Part shown: positions 19,166 to 29,214 of the stretch, in pieces
Layout of the letters: each line of letters starts with the position of its first letter
Numbering within the stretch: the stretch's first letter is position 1
Assembly (NCBI RefSeq): GCF_004104075.1
Contig: NZ_QOVK01000005.1
Span: 174,578-238,577 of the forward strand
Source of the DNA: Leeuwenhoekiella polynyae
GTDB lineage: Bacteria; Bacteroidota; Bacteroidia; Flavobacteriales; Flavobacteriaceae
DNA length: 64,000 bases
Direction: 5' to 3'
Notes under the pieces: model-generated
Seen by the model: only the letters and a program-made list of their open reading frames with translations
The model's database searches: none
Told to the model about the DNA's origin: nothing
Position numbers and translations under genes: made by a program

Positions 19166-20458
19166 CTAACGATTCATCCAGTCTTCAATCTCTTCCACTT
19201 CAAGTGGTATGTTACGCATCAGATTAAACGGCTCTCCGTTTTCTTGAATAACTACATCATCTTCCAATCGAATCCCGAAACCTTCCTCAGGAATGTAAAT
19301 TCCCGGTTCAACGGTAAATACATTGTTTACGTGCATCGGTTCGTGAAGTAGTCCATAATCATGGGTGTCCAGACCTATATGGTGTGATGTACCGTGCATA
19401 AAGTATTTTTTATAAGCCGGCCAATCTTTGTTTTCGTTTTGAACATCGGCTTTGTCCAGTAGGCCAAGACCCAACAATTCTGAAGTCATTAGTTTGCCTA
19501 CTTCTTCATGATAAGGACCCCATAAGTTTCCTGGAGTGAGCATTTTTGTAGCTTCTTTCTTTACGCGTAAAACAGCATTATAAACGTCCTTTTGACGATC
19601 GGTAAACCTACCGGATACCGGAATCGTACGGGTCATATCGCTGCTGTAATTTGCATATTCAGCACCAATGTCTAACAGAATTAAATCTCCGGCTTTACAT
19701 TCAGAATTATTCACAACGTAATGCAATACATTGGCATTGTTGCCTGAGGCTACAATAGGTGTGTACGCAAAGCCTTTAGAGCGGTTACGCAAAAACTCGT
19801 GCATAAATTCGGCTTCTATTTCATACTCCATCACACCGGGTTTAGTGAACTGTAAAACGCGTTTAAAACCTTTTTCGGTGATATTGCAAGCTTGTTGCAT
19901 AATGTCAAGTTCAATTGGGTCTTTTACAGAACGTAAACGCTGCAGGATAGGATTGCTCTTAGCTACACTATGAGCAGGATATTGTTCTTTAATCGCTTTG
20001 TTGAAACGAGCCTCTCGAGTTTCGGTCTCTACATTTGCACGGTAATGTTCGTTGGTATTGATGTAAATGGTTTCGGCCTGCGTCATCAATTCATAAAAAA
20101 TCTTATCCCATTCCTGTAACCAATATACAGTTTCAACACCGCTAACTTCTAGTGCTTTTTCTTTAGTGAGTTTTTCGCCTTCCCATACAGCGATATGCTC
20201 ATTGGTTTCCTTTAAAAATAAAATTTCGCGATGCTTCGCTTTAGGGCAATCTGGGAAAAGCACTAAGATGCTCTCTTCCTGATCTACTCCACTTAAGTAA
20301 AACAAATCACGATTTTGTTGAAAAGGCATCGTGCTATCTGCTCCTATGGGGTAAATATCGTTACTGTTAAAAACGGCAAGGCTATTTGGCTTCATTGCAG
20401 CCATAAAATCTTTGCGGTTTTTGATAAATAAGTTGCGATCTATAAGGTCGTATTTCAT
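19166..20458 (-). CDS. pepP: Xaa-Pro aminopeptidase (aminopeptidase P family, M24B)
   Basis: A 430-residue cytosolic metallopeptidase that removes an N-terminal residue preceding proline. The N-terminal creatinase-like domain covers about residues 1-165. The pita-bread catalytic domain has the five metal ligands: Asp in LLDIGAEY, Asp in SSDMTRTIP, His in GTSHHIGLDTHD, Glu in FTVEPGIYIP and Glu in GIRLEDDVV. Full length for the family. It is convergent with the membrane protein gene and shares its terminator. A -7-like TACCTTTG lies on the minus strand about 20 bases upstream. Confidence 0.95.
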   Translation of the reverse strand: MKYDLIDRNLFIKNRKDFMAAMKPNSLAVFNSNDIYPIGADSTMPFQQNRDLFYLSGVDQEESILVLFPDCPKAKHREILFLKETNEHIAVWEGEKLTKEKALEVSGVETVYWLQEWDKIFYELMTQAETIYINTNEHYRANVETETREARFNKAIKEQYPAHSVAKSNPILQRLRSVKDPIELDIMQQACNITEKGFKRVLQFTKPGVMEYEIEAEFMHEFLRNRSKGFAYTPIVASGNNANVLHYVVNNSECKAGDLILLDIGAEYANYSSDMTRTIPVSGRFTDRQKDVYNAVLRVKKEATKMLTPGNLWGPYHEEVGKLMTSELLGLGLLDKADVQNENKDWPAYKKYFMHGTSHHIGLDTHDYGLLHEPMHVNNVFTVEPGIYIPEEGFGIRLEDDVVIQENGEPFNLMRNIPLEVEEIEDWMNR

Positions 20459-20477
20459 ATCTAAAATTGAATTTTTC

Positions 20478-20485
20478 CAAAGGTA
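20478..20485 (-). promoter_or_regulatory. Candidate -7 element of pepP (TACCTTTG)
   Basis: Minus-strand TACCTTTG matches TAnnTTTG about 20 bases before the ATG. No -33 TTG at suitable spacing was seen. Confidence 0.4.
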
Positions 20486-20645
20486 AAGGAAATTAAAGCG
20501 ATGCTGAAATAAAGTGACGAGCCTCCCTTTTTAATAGAAGGTTTTTCTTCCGCTAATTAAAGGAGGTATTTGTATTTAAAAACATGGTCATAACTAGGTC
20601 TTTGTTGTGCAAATCACTAATTTTAGAAGTATAAAACTCTTCTCT

Positions 20646-23561
20646 ATGCAATCAAGATTTCTACTAATTATCTTATTTTTTAGTTTTCTGCTAAATGTTC
20701 AAGCGCAACAACCGGCTACTTCGGAAACTGTCTTACAGGAAACACTGACTTTAAAAGAGCAAATGCTCGAAAATTCTTTAGTAAAAAATATTCCTTTTAA
20801 AAATATAGGACCTACTATAATGAGTGGTCGTGTGGTTGATATAGAGGTTAATCCTGAAAACAGTACAGAATTTTATGTCGCGTATGCGACAGGTGGTATC
20901 TGGCACACCGTGAATAACGGGAATACGTTTGAATCAGTTTTTGATAGTGCGCCTACTCAAAATGTAGGGGATATTGCAGTAAACTGGACAGAAGGTATAA
21001 TCTGGGCGGGAACCGGAGAGACGATTTCATCCCGTTCTTCTTATGCCGGAATCGGTATTTTAAAAAGTACAGATAATGGTAAAACCTGGGAACAAAAAGG
21101 GCTTTTAGATGCCCATCACATCAGCGATATTGTTCTTGATGCATCGAACCCTGATGTTGTGGTTGTGGGTGCTTTGGGTCATTTATATTCACCTAACGAG
21201 CAGCGCGGTATTTTTAAAACAACAGATGGCGGGGACACCTGGGAAAAAAAATTATACATAGGTGATGAAACAGGAATCATATGCCTTGCTGAAGCCCCAG
21301 ATAACCCCGATGTAATGTATGCTACCGCTTGGGAACGTGAGCGTATGGCTTGGGATTTTAGAGGGTCTGGTGAGAATTCCGGGATTTACAAATCTACAGA
21401 TGCAGGAGATAGTTGGGAGTTAGTGACTACCGGTAATGGATTTCCGCAGGGAGAAGGGGTTGGTCGTATTGGTGTGGCGGTTGTTGATGAGAATACCATT
21501 TATGCCATTCACGATAGTCAGTTTATAAGAGAGGAATCAAAAGAAAAAAATGAAGAGAAGGGAGACGAGTCTTTAAAACCTGAAGCTTTTAAGACGATGA
21601 CTAAAGCTGCTTTTTTAGCTTTGGATGAAGAGTCGTTGAGTGATTATTTGCGTGATAATCGCTTTCCGAGGCAGTATGATGCTAAAAAGGTTTATAAGAT
21701 GATTAAAAGCGATGAGCTGAAACCGGCTGATCTCTTCTTATACACTTATGATAAAAATGCTTCTGAATCTAAAGGAGAAGTAGTAGGCGCCGAAATTTAC
21801 CTTTCTGAAGATGGTGGAGCTACTTGGAGTAAAACTCACGAAGGCTATATTGATGATTTTTTCTATTCTTATGGTTACGTTTTTGCAGAGATGGATGTAA
21901 ACCCTCAGGATAAAAATGAAATTTACTTAGTTGGTGTTCCGCTTATAAAATCTACAGATGGCGGGAAAACGTTTACCTATATCAATGAGCCCAATGTACA
22001 CGTTGATCACCACGTGATTTGGGTTGACCCTAAAATGCCAGACCATTTGATTAATGGTAATGATGGCGGACTCAATATGTCTTACGATGCCGGAAAGAGT
22101 TGGTCAAAATTAAACTCGATGCCACTGGCGCAATTTTATGCGATAAATGTAGATTATGAAAAGCCCTATAATGTGTATGGGGGTTTACAGGATAATGGTA
22201 CGTGGAAGGGGCCACATACCTATTCTTACTCTAAAGATTATGAGTCTGAAGGTCAATACCCCTATAAATCTATAGGTGGTGGTGATGGTATGCAAGTGCA
22301 AATTGACCGTCGCAACAGCAATATAGTTTATGCGGGTTCACAGTTTGGGTATTATAATCGCGTGAATCTTGAAACAGGAGAGCGTCAATTTATAAAACCC
22401 AGTCATGATGTAGGTGAAGCTCCGTATCGATTCAATTGGGAAACTCCTATTCTGCTTTCTTTTCACAATCAGGATATCTTATATATGGGCGGAAATAAGC
22501 TGATGCGTTCTATGAATCAGGGTGATGATTGGACGGCGATTTCTCCAGATCTCACAGCTGGCGGAAAAAAAGGAAATGTACCCTACGGGACCTTGACAAC
22601 GATTAGTGAATCTCCTTTTCAATTCGGTTTAATTTATACGGGTAGTGATGATGGTTTGATTCAGGTGACGCAAGATGCCGGAGGAAGCTGGAGCGTTATT
22701 TCAAAAATGCTTCCTCAGAACTTATGGGTGAGTAAGGTTACAGCTTCGGTACATAAAAAAGCTAGAGTTTACGCTACGCTAAACGGATATCGCTACGACG
22801 ATTTTGCACCTTATGCTTATGTAAGTGAGGATTATGGAAAAAGCTGGAAAGACATCAGCGGTAATTTACCCCTGTCTCCTATTAATGTAATTATTGAAGA
22901 TCCAGTAAAAGAAGATATTTTGTATTTAGGTACAGACGATGCAAGTTATGTGAGTTTAAATAAAGGAAACACCTGGCAATTATTAGACGGAAGTATGCCT
23001 AATGTAGCGGTTCACGATATGGTTGTTCAAACCGAAGCAAACGATCTGGTTGTGGGTACTCACGGAAGATCAATTTACATTACAAATCTTAATGATATTC
23101 AAAATTTTGATTTTCAAAAAGCTGAAGATTTACAAGTTTTTAAAATTGACCCAGTAAATTATTCAACAAATTGGGGGCGTTCTTGGAGTGCGTGGAGTTC
23201 AGCAAATACTCCTGAGATCACTTTCGGTTTTTATACACCACAAAGTGGAAATGCCATGATAACTCTTAAGAGTACAGGGGGTGAAACCTTAAAGACTTGG
23301 CAGGTTGAAGTGAGTAAAGGCTTTAATTATAGTCCTTACGATTTGAGTATTTCAGAATCAGGGAAGAAATATTTAGAAAAAGAGATTAAAGATTTACAAA
23401 TCAAAAAGGCTCAAAATGGAATTTTTTATCTTCCGCCCGGCTCTTATGAAGTTGAGATTAAAGCGGCAGGAAATACAGAAACTACAGCTCTAAAAGTAGA
23501 AGAAGGAAGTCGTCGCAGAGATCGTGCTGAGGCAGCTGCAAATGCACCAGAAGAAGATTAA
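20646..23561 (+). CDS. Exported VPS10/sortilin-like Asp-box repeat protein
   Basis: A 971-residue exported protein; the ATG at 20646 gives a clean signal peptide (ending NVQAQ), so an upstream GTG at 20607 was not used. About ten Asp-box (BNR) motifs are spread through it, for example STDNGKTW, TTDGGDTW, STDAGDSW, SEDGGATW, STDGGKTF, SYDAGKSW, TQDAGGSW, SEDYGKSW and SLNKGNTW, as in VPS10 and sialidase-type propellers. A charged insert (about 295-360, rich in Glu/Lys) interrupts the first propeller. The C-terminus is a beta domain followed by a charged RRRDRAEAAANAPEED tail. Such proteins are common and abundant in marine flavobacteria; substrate and activity are unknown. Confidence 0.88.
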   Translation: MQSRFLLIILFFSFLLNVQAQQPATSETVLQETLTLKEQMLENSLVKNIPFKNIGPTIMSGRVVDIEVNPENSTEFYVAYATGGIWHTVNNGNTFESVFDSAPTQNVGDIAVNWTEGIIWAGTGETISSRSSYAGIGILKSTDNGKTWEQKGLLDAHHISDIVLDASNPDVVVVGALGHLYSPNEQRGIFKTTDGGDTWEKKLYIGDETGIICLAEAPDNPDVMYATAWERERMAWDFRGSGENSGIYKSTDAGDSWELVTTGNGFPQGEGVGRIGVAVVDENTIYAIHDSQFIREESKEKNEEKGDESLKPEAFKTMTKAAFLALDEESLSDYLRDNRFPRQYDAKKVYKMIKSDELKPADLFLYTYDKNASESKGEVVGAEIYLSEDGGATWSKTHEGYIDDFFYSYGYVFAEMDVNPQDKNEIYLVGVPLIKSTDGGKTFTYINEPNVHVDHHVIWVDPKMPDHLINGNDGGLNMSYDAGKSWSKLNSMPLAQFYAINVDYEKPYNVYGGLQDNGTWKGPHTYSYSKDYESEGQYPYKSIGGGDGMQVQIDRRNSNIVYAGSQFGYYNRVNLETGERQFIKPSHDVGEAPYRFNWETPILLSFHNQDILYMGGNKLMRSMNQGDDWTAISPDLTAGGKKGNVPYGTLTTISESPFQFGLIYTGSDDGLIQVTQDAGGSWSVISKMLPQNLWVSKVTASVHKKARVYATLNGYRYDDFAPYAYVSEDYGKSWKDISGNLPLSPINVIIEDPVKEDILYLGTDDASYVSLNKGNTWQLLDGSMPNVAVHDMVVQTEANDLVVGTHGRSIYITNLNDIQNFDFQKAEDLQVFKIDPVNYSTNWGRSWSAWSSANTPEITFGFYTPQSGNAMITLKSTGGETLKTWQVEVSKGFNYSPYDLSISESGKKYLEKEIKDLQIKKAQNGIFYLPPGSYEVEIKAAGNTETTALKVEEGSRRRDRAEAAANAPEED

Positions 23562-23566
23562 ATAGG

Positions 23567-23956
23567 ATGGAGCTGAACTTAAGTATACCGGCATTGCTGT
23601 TTCCGGCAATATCACTAACTATGCTTGCTTATAATGCCAGGTATTTAGCAATAGCAGCATTAATTAGAGCGTTGCACAAGCGGTATCAGAACCAGTCATC
23701 GAGTCCCGTAAAAAAGCAAATCAAACAATTGCGCAAACGTCTGGGCATTATAAAAGCTATGCAGGCGATGGCGATCGTGAGCTTTCTTCTGGCCGTAATC
23801 ACGATGTTTCTAATCTACATTGAAAAGTCAATTTGGGCTAATATTTTCTTCGGGGTCAGTTTGATTGCGCTTATAATTTCTTTGACATTGTCTTTTATAG
23901 AAGTGCAATTGAGTACTCAGGCTCTTGAAATTCAGTTGAATGATATGGATGATTGA
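23567..23956 (+). CDS. DUF2721 domain membrane protein
   Basis: A 129-residue protein with three predicted transmembrane segments (about 8-32, 68-88 and 92-115) and a basic cytoplasmic loop with KKQIKQLRKRLGIIKAMQ. The SLTMLAYNARYLAIAALIRALH and STQALEIQLNDM segments match DUF2721. Function unknown. It begins five bases after the Asp-box protein and is probably co-transcribed. Confidence 0.82.
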   Translation: MELNLSIPALLFPAISLTMLAYNARYLAIAALIRALHKRYQNQSSSPVKKQIKQLRKRLGIIKAMQAMAIVSFLLAVITMFLIYIEKSIWANIFFGVSLIALIISLTLSFIEVQLSTQALEIQLNDMDD

Positions 23957-24161
23957 TTTGAATCTTTAGTTATTCAAGTCTCCATGTAATCGATTTTATA
24001 ATATTTAATCTTTTACGTTTCAGAAAGGGATTCAATTTTCTTATTAGCTCACTTGATTCCAATTCTTTGTTTAAGGGAACTCTTATATTTCAAAGGTTTT
24101 CGTGTGAACTCTTAAACATTTTTGGCTTTATTTAAAACCATTCCAAAAGGGGGGGTAAAGT

Positions 24162-24192
24162 TTGTGAAACAACCTGCTGAGCCGTATTTTTG
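24162..24192 (+). promoter_or_regulatory. Promoter of the sdhCAB operon
   Basis: TTG (24162-24164), 20-base spacer, TATTTTTG (24185-24192), a full match to the flavobacterial promoter pattern, 26 bases before the sdhC ATG. Confidence 0.7.
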
Positions 24193-24218
24193 TGCCACTA
24201 AATAAAAAACGTAATTAA

Positions 24219-24875
24219 ATGGGAATCATTTCCTCTTCTATCGCCCGAAAAGTTGCCATGGCACTTTCAGGTTTGTTCCTTGTATTGTTTTTAGGTCAGC
24301 ATTTTACAATTAACCTCACGTCGACCTTCAGTCCTGAAACATTTAATGAGTTTTCTCATTTTATGGGAACCAATTTTCTGGTACAGGCAATTCTTCAACC
24401 CGTGCTAATTTTTGGGGTTATTTTTCACTTTGTAATGGGTTTTATTCTTGAAATACGTAACCGTTCTGCTCGTCAGATCAGTTATGTGAGCTATAAGGGT
24501 AGTGCAAACTCTAGTTGGGTAAGTCGTAATATGATTTATTCAGGTATAGTAATTCTAGCCTTTTTAGGGCTTCACTTTTATGATTTCTGGTTTCCGGAAA
24601 TCGCTTACAAATACATTGAAGGTAACCCGGCTGATGCTACCCGTTATTACGGGGAGTTGGTTGAAAAATTCCACAGTCCTGTAAGAACAGGTTTGTATGT
24701 GCTTTCGTTCATATTCTTAGCGCTTCACCTGTATCACGGTTTCGCGTCTTCGTTTCAATCAGTTGGCTTCAATAACAAATACGCGACTGCTTTAAAGAAA
24801 TTTGCAAAGGTTTATGCTATAGCTATTCCTGCAGGATTTATTTTCATCGCGTTGTTTCACCATTTTAATCACTAG
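24219..24875 (+). CDS. sdhC: Succinate dehydrogenase cytochrome b subunit
   Basis: A 218-residue integral membrane subunit that anchors complex II and carries haem b. Five hydrophobic helices can be drawn, with histidines in or beside them (LGQHFTINL, FGVIFHFVMGF, LGLHFYDFW, KFHSPVRTG, LALHLYHGFASSFQSVG), as expected for the diheme b558 type that lacks a separate SdhD. It is the first gene of sdhCAB, three bases from sdhA. It works with SdhA/SdhB to oxidise succinate and reduce menaquinone. Confidence 0.94.
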   Translation: MGIISSSIARKVAMALSGLFLVLFLGQHFTINLTSTFSPETFNEFSHFMGTNFLVQAILQPVLIFGVIFHFVMGFILEIRNRSARQISYVSYKGSANSSWVSRNMIYSGIVILAFLGLHFYDFWFPEIAYKYIEGNPADATRYYGELVEKFHSPVRTGLYVLSFIFLALHLYHGFASSFQSVGFNNKYATALKKFAKVYAIAIPAGFIFIALFHHFNH

Positions 24876-24878
24876 ACG

Positions 24879-26882
24879 ATGTCAGAATTAAAATCAAATA
24901 TACCAGAAGGACCACTTGCAGATAAGTGGACTCAACATAAAAACGATATCAATCTCGTTAACCCGGCTAACAAACGTAATATAGATGTTATCGTTGTAGG
25001 TACCGGTTTAGCAGGAGGTAGTGCCGCTGCAACTTTGGCAGAATTGGGCTACAATGTAAAGACTTTTTGCTACCAGGATTCTCCGCGTAGAGCGCACTCT
25101 ATTGCTGCTCAGGGAGGTATCAACGCGGCAAAGAATTATCAGGGAGATGGGGATTCTAACTACCGTTTATTTTACGATACGGTAAAAGGTGGTGACTACC
25201 GTTCTCGGGAGTCAAATGTTTACCGTCTTGCGGAAGTTTCAGGTAATATTATTGACCAGTGTGTGGCACAAGGTGTGCCTTTTGCACGAGAATATGGAGG
25301 GTTATTAGACAACCGTTCTTTTGGTGGAGTTTTGGTTTCCAGAACATTTTATGCTAAAGGACAAACCGGTCAGCAGTTGCTTTTAGGAGCATATTCTGCG
25401 ATGAACCGTCAGATCAACCGCGGTAAGATAAAATCATTCAACCGTCACGAGATGTTAGATCTTGTTTTGGTTGATGGTAAAGCGAGAGGTATTATAGCTC
25501 GTGACTTAGTTACCGGTGAGATAGAAAGACATGCTGCTCACGCAGTTGTTTTAGCTAGTGGAGGTTATGGTAATGTGTTCTTCCTTTCAACTAATGCAAT
25601 GGGAAGTAATGTAATGGCAGCTTGGAGAGCGCACCGTCGTGGAGCATATTTCGCAAACCCTTGCTATACGCAGATTCACCCAACGTGTATTCCGGTTTCT
25701 GGAGATCATCAGTCAAAATTGACGTTGATGTCAGAATCTTTGCGTAATGATGGTCGTATCTGGGTTCCTAAGAAGAAAGAAGATGCGATTGCAATTAGAG
25801 AAGGTAAAAAGAAACCTACTGATCTTTCTGAAGACGAAAGAGATTATTATTTAGAGCGTCGTTATCCTGCTTTTGGTAACCTGGTTCCTCGTGATGTAGC
25901 TTCAAGAGCTGCAAAAGAACGTTGTGATGCCGGATTTGGTGTTAACAAAACAGGAGAAGCAGTTTACTTAGATTTCTCAAGTGCGATTGAACGCTACGGA
26001 AAAGAAAAAGCATTTACTTCAGGGCATAAAAATCCTTCTAAAGAAGAAGTGATTAAGCTTGGTAAAGAAGTGGTAGAGGCTAAGTATGGTAACTTATTCC
26101 AGATGTATGAGAAAATCGTAGATCAGAATCCATACGAGACTCCGATGATGATCTATCCTGCAGTTCACTATACGATGGGAGGTCTTTGGGTAGATTACAA
26201 CTTACAAACTACCATACCGGGTTGTTATGCAGCGGGAGAAGCAAACTTCTCTGATCACGGTGCTAACCGGCTTGGAGCTTCAGCATTGATGCAAGGTCTT
26301 GCAGATGGATATTTTGTGCTTCCTTATACAATAGGGGACTATCTTTCTAAAGATATAAGAACAGGAAAAATTCCAACAGATTCTCCAGAATTTGATCAGG
26401 CAGAAAAAGATGTACGCGACCGTATGCAAAAGCTTATGAATGGTAGCGGACAGCATTCTGTAGATTATTACCATAAGAAATTAGGTAAGATCATGTGGAA
26501 TAAATGTGGAATGGCTCGTAATGCAAAAGAGCTTCAGGAAGCAATGGATGAAATCGCTGAATTGCGTGCAGATTTCTGGGCAAATGTAAAAGTGCCAGGA
26601 ACGCTGGATTCTAAAAATGCTGAGCTTGAAAAAGCCGGAAGAGTAGCAGATTTCTTAGAATTAGGAGAACTTTTTGCTAAAGATGCATTTACTAGAAATG
26701 AATCTTGTGGAGGTCACTTTAGAGAAGAATATCAAACTCCGGAAGGCGAAGCTTTACGGGATGATGAGAATTTTAGTTTTGTATCTGCTTGGGAGTATAA
26801 CGAGAATCCACGCGAAGCAAAACTGCATAAAGAACAGTTGACCTTTGAGAATATCGAGGTAAAGACACGTTCATATAAATAA
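24879..26882 (+). CDS. sdhA: Succinate dehydrogenase flavoprotein subunit
   Basis: A 667-residue FAD-binding catalytic subunit. It has the dinucleotide fold [19 protein letters not shown] near residue 36, the flavin-linking region [20 protein letters not shown] with the His that binds FAD covalently, and the active-site block [41 protein letters not shown] and [18 protein letters not shown] complete the FAD site. The long form matches the SdhA/FrdA type of Bacteroidota that pairs with a single cytochrome b subunit. Located in the cytoplasm, bound to SdhB. Confidence 0.97.
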   Translation: MSELKSNIPEGPLADKWTQHKNDINLVNPANKRNIDVIVVGTGLAGGSAAATLAELGYNVKTFCYQDSPRRAHSIAAQGGINAAKNYQGDGDSNYRLFYDTVKGGDYRSRESNVYRLAEVSGNIIDQCVAQGVPFAREYGGLLDNRSFGGVLVSRTFYAKGQTGQQLLLGAYSAMNRQINRGKIKSFNRHEMLDLVLVDGKARGIIARDLVTGEIERHAAHAVVLASGGYGNVFFLSTNAMGSNVMAAWRAHRRGAYFANPCYTQIHPTCIPVSGDHQSKLTLMSESLRNDGRIWVPKKKEDAIAIREGKKKPTDLSEDERDYYLERRYPAFGNLVPRDVASRAAKERCDAGFGVNKTGEAVYLDFSSAIERYGKEKAFTSGHKNPSKEEVIKLGKEVVEAKYGNLFQMYEKIVDQNPYETPMMIYPAVHYTMGGLWVDYNLQTTIPGCYAAGEANFSDHGANRLGASALMQGLADGYFVLPYTIGDYLSKDIRTGKIPTDSPEFDQAEKDVRDRMQKLMNGSGQHSVDYYHKKLGKIMWNKCGMARNAKELQEAMDEIAELRADFWANVKVPGTLDSKNAELEKAGRVADFLELGELFAKDAFTRNESCGGHFREEYQTPEGEALRDDENFSFVSAWEYNENPREAKLHKEQLTFENIEVKTRSYK

Positions 26883-26904
26883 TAATTAAAAGATAACTTT
26901 TACT

Positions 26905-27651
26905 ATGAAGTTAACACTCAAAATATGGCGTCAGGAAAACGCTAAGGCAAAAGGAGCGATGAAAACCTATCCGATAGATGGGATTGAAGGCGATATGTCT
27001 TTTCTTGAAATGCTTGATGTTCTTAACGAAGAGCTTATAAATAAAGGAGAAGTTCCTGTAGAGTTTGATCACGATTGCCGCGAAGGTATTTGCGGAAGTT
27101 GTTCTTTGCAGATTAACGGTGAGCCTCACGGGCCAGACCGTTTAGTGACTACCTGCCAGTTGCACATGCGTAAATTTAATGATGGAGATACCATCGTTAT
27201 TGAGCCGTTTAGAGCAACTGCATTTCCGGTAGTAACAGACCTTATTGTAGATCGTACTGCTTTTGATCGTATTCAACACGCAGGTGGTTATATCTCTGTG
27301 AACACTTCAGGTAATACTATTGATGCAAACAGTATTCCGGTAAATAAGCACGATGCAGACGACTCGTTCAACGCAGCTACATGTATAGGGTGTGGCGCTT
27401 GTGTTGCTGCTTGTAAAAATGCAAGTGCGATGTTATTTACTTCGGCTAAAGTTTCTCAATATGCATTGTTGCCACAAGGTCAGGTTGAGGCTGTAGAACG
27501 TGTAGAGAATATGGTACGCCAGATGGATTTAGAAGGTTTCGGAAACTGTACAAATACCGGGGCTTGTGAGATAGAGTGCCCTAAAGGAATTTCTTTAGAA
27601 AACATCGCTCGTATGAATCGTGAGTACTTAAGCGCTACGTCAAAAGGATAA
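26905..27651 (+). CDS. sdhB: Succinate dehydrogenase iron-sulfur subunit
   Basis: A 248-residue electron-transfer subunit. The N-terminal ferredoxin domain has the [2Fe-2S] cysteines ([18 protein letters not shown] and a later TTC). The C-terminal domain has [13 protein letters not shown] and [15 protein letters not shown] for the [4Fe-4S] and [3Fe-4S] clusters. It is the last gene of sdhCAB, 22 bases after sdhA, and a strong perfect palindromic terminator follows. Confidence 0.97.
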   Translation: MKLTLKIWRQENAKAKGAMKTYPIDGIEGDMSFLEMLDVLNEELINKGEVPVEFDHDCREGICGSCSLQINGEPHGPDRLVTTCQLHMRKFNDGDTIVIEPFRATAFPVVTDLIVDRTAFDRIQHAGGYISVNTSGNTIDANSIPVNKHDADDSFNAATCIGCGACVAACKNASAMLFTSAKVSQYALLPQGQVEAVERVENMVRQMDLEGFGNCTNTGACEIECPKGISLENIARMNREYLSATSKG

Positions 27652-27674
27652 TTTTTTCGCAAAGCGGAAAGCAT

Positions 27675-27712
27675 AAAAACACCCGATAGTTTTAAAACTA
27701 TCGGGTGTTTTT
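27675..27712 (+). terminator. Perfect 19-bp palindromic terminator after sdhB
   Basis: AAAAACACCCGATAGTTTT and its exact reverse complement, 38 bases in all, ending in a T-run. It is symmetric and could also act on the minus strand against radA read-out. Confidence 0.9.
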
Positions 27713-27717
27713 AGTTT

Positions 27718-27749
27718 TATTGGTGCCGCCAAAGGGTTTAATATCCTGA
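27718..27749 (+). repeat. Dispersed repeat copy A, directly after a terminator
   Basis: Begins TATTGG and contains CCGCCAAAGGGTTTAATA. A second copy lies at 39173-39206, also directly after a terminator. The two agree at roughly 27 of 32 positions. Confidence 0.75.
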
Positions 27750-27852
27750 AGCTAGCCTCGAATTTAAAAATATATTTCTGACGAATGCCTTTTGGGCTTG
27801 TCTCTATATAGTTTACTGGTTTCCAGTCTATAAGAAATTCAGTAGTTGTGTT

Positions 27853-29214
27853 TTATCCAAACAACCACTCCACCACATCATTCATCTTAGCGACGCGTAT
27901 GATAGTAATACCATAATTATTCTTAGGAACTTTGCAGTATTTTGAAATCATTATCGTGCCAAAGCCAAGCTTTTCAGCTTCTAGAATGCGTTGTTCTACG
28001 CGAGTTACCGGTCTTATTTCGCCAGCTAGACCCACTTCCGCTGCAAAGCAAATATCTTTTGCTACCGAAATATCTTCATTACTTGATAATATAGCGGCAA
28101 CTACAGCGAGGTCAATCGCAGTATCATCTACTGAAATTCCACCGGTTATATTTAAAAACACATCTTTAGCCCCAAGTCTGAATCCCGCACGTTTTTCAAG
28201 CACTGCCAAAATCATATTGAGACGCTTGGCATTGTAGCCCGTAGCACTGCGCTGTGGGGTGCCGTAAACTGCGGTACTTACCAAAGCTTGTATTTCTATC
28301 ATAAGCGGTCGCATGCCTTCTAAAGTTGCAGCAATGGCTGTTCCGCTTAAATCTTCATCATTTTTAGAAATTAGAATCTCAGATGGATTGGAAACCTCTC
28401 GGAGTCCGCTGCCTTGCATTTCATAAATACCCAACTCATTTGTTGATCCAAAACGGTTTTTATGAGCTCTTAAGATGCGGTAGACATGGTTGCGGTCACC
28501 TTCAAACTGAAGAACGGTGTCTACCATATGCTCCAGAATTTTAGGCCCGGCAATGTTTCCATCTTTTGTGATATGCCCAATTAAAATTACCGGCGTGGCG
28601 GTTTCCTTAGCGAATTTAATGAGCTCTGTGGTGGTTTCTCGTATTTGAGAAATACTTCCCGCTCCACTTTCTATATAATCGCTGTGCAGCGTTTGAATAG
28701 AATCTATAATTACAATGTCTGGTTCTACTTCTTCAACCTGCTTAAAAATATTCTGAGTTTTGGTTTCGGTAAGAATGAGGCAGTTATCAGCATTGGGATT
28801 TATACGTTCTGCGCGCATTTTAATTTGTTGTGCACTTTCTTCTCCAGAAACATAAAGGGTTTTATAAGGAAGGGTCAATGCAATTTGTAGCATCAGTGTG
28901 CTCTTACCGATACCGGGTTCGCCTCCTAAAAGCGTCAAAGAGCCCGGAACCAAGCCCCCTCCTAAAACCCGATTCAATTCTTCGTTTAGGGTGTTTAATC
29001 TGGCATCTTTAGTGGTGTCAATCTCCCGAATGCGTTGGGGTTTTGCCACACGTTTTGAAGTGGGCACTTCGGTTTTCCAGCTTGATTTTTCTGCTTTTTG
29101 TACAACTTCTTCTGCGATAGTGTTCCATTCTTTGCAGGAGGTACACTGCCCTTGCCATTTTGCAAATTGTGCACCGCAATTTTGACAGAAAAAAGTGGTT
29201 TTAGTTTTTGCCAT
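27853..29214 (-). CDS. radA: DNA repair protein RadA
   Basis: A 453-residue RecA-like helicase that aids recombination and branch migration. It has an N-terminal four-Cys zinc finger (CQNCGAQFAKWQGQCTSC), a Walker A box (GGEPGIGKSTLMLQ near residue 93), the RadA-specific KNRFGSTNELG motif near 250, and a C-terminal Lon-like domain (DVFLNITGGISVDDTAIDLA). Full length. The ATG overlaps the stop of the upstream esterase-like gene by one base (TAATG), so the two are coupled, though no functional link is evident. Confidence 0.96.
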   Translation of the reverse strand: MAKTKTTFFCQNCGAQFAKWQGQCTSCKEWNTIAEEVVQKAEKSSWKTEVPTSKRVAKPQRIREIDTTKDARLNTLNEELNRVLGGGLVPGSLTLLGGEPGIGKSTLMLQIALTLPYKTLYVSGEESAQQIKMRAERINPNADNCLILTETKTQNIFKQVEEVEPDIVIIDSIQTLHSDYIESGAGSISQIRETTTELIKFAKETATPVILIGHITKDGNIAGPKILEHMVDTVLQFEGDRNHVYRILRAHKNRFGSTNELGIYEMQGSGLREVSNPSEILISKNDEDLSGTAIAATLEGMRPLMIEIQALVSTAVYGTPQRSATGYNAKRLNMILAVLEKRAGFRLGAKDVFLNITGGISVDDTAIDLAVVAAILSSNEDISVAKDICFAAEVGLAGEIRPVTRVEQRILEAEKLGFGTIMISKYCKVPKNNYGITIIRVAKMNDVVEWLFG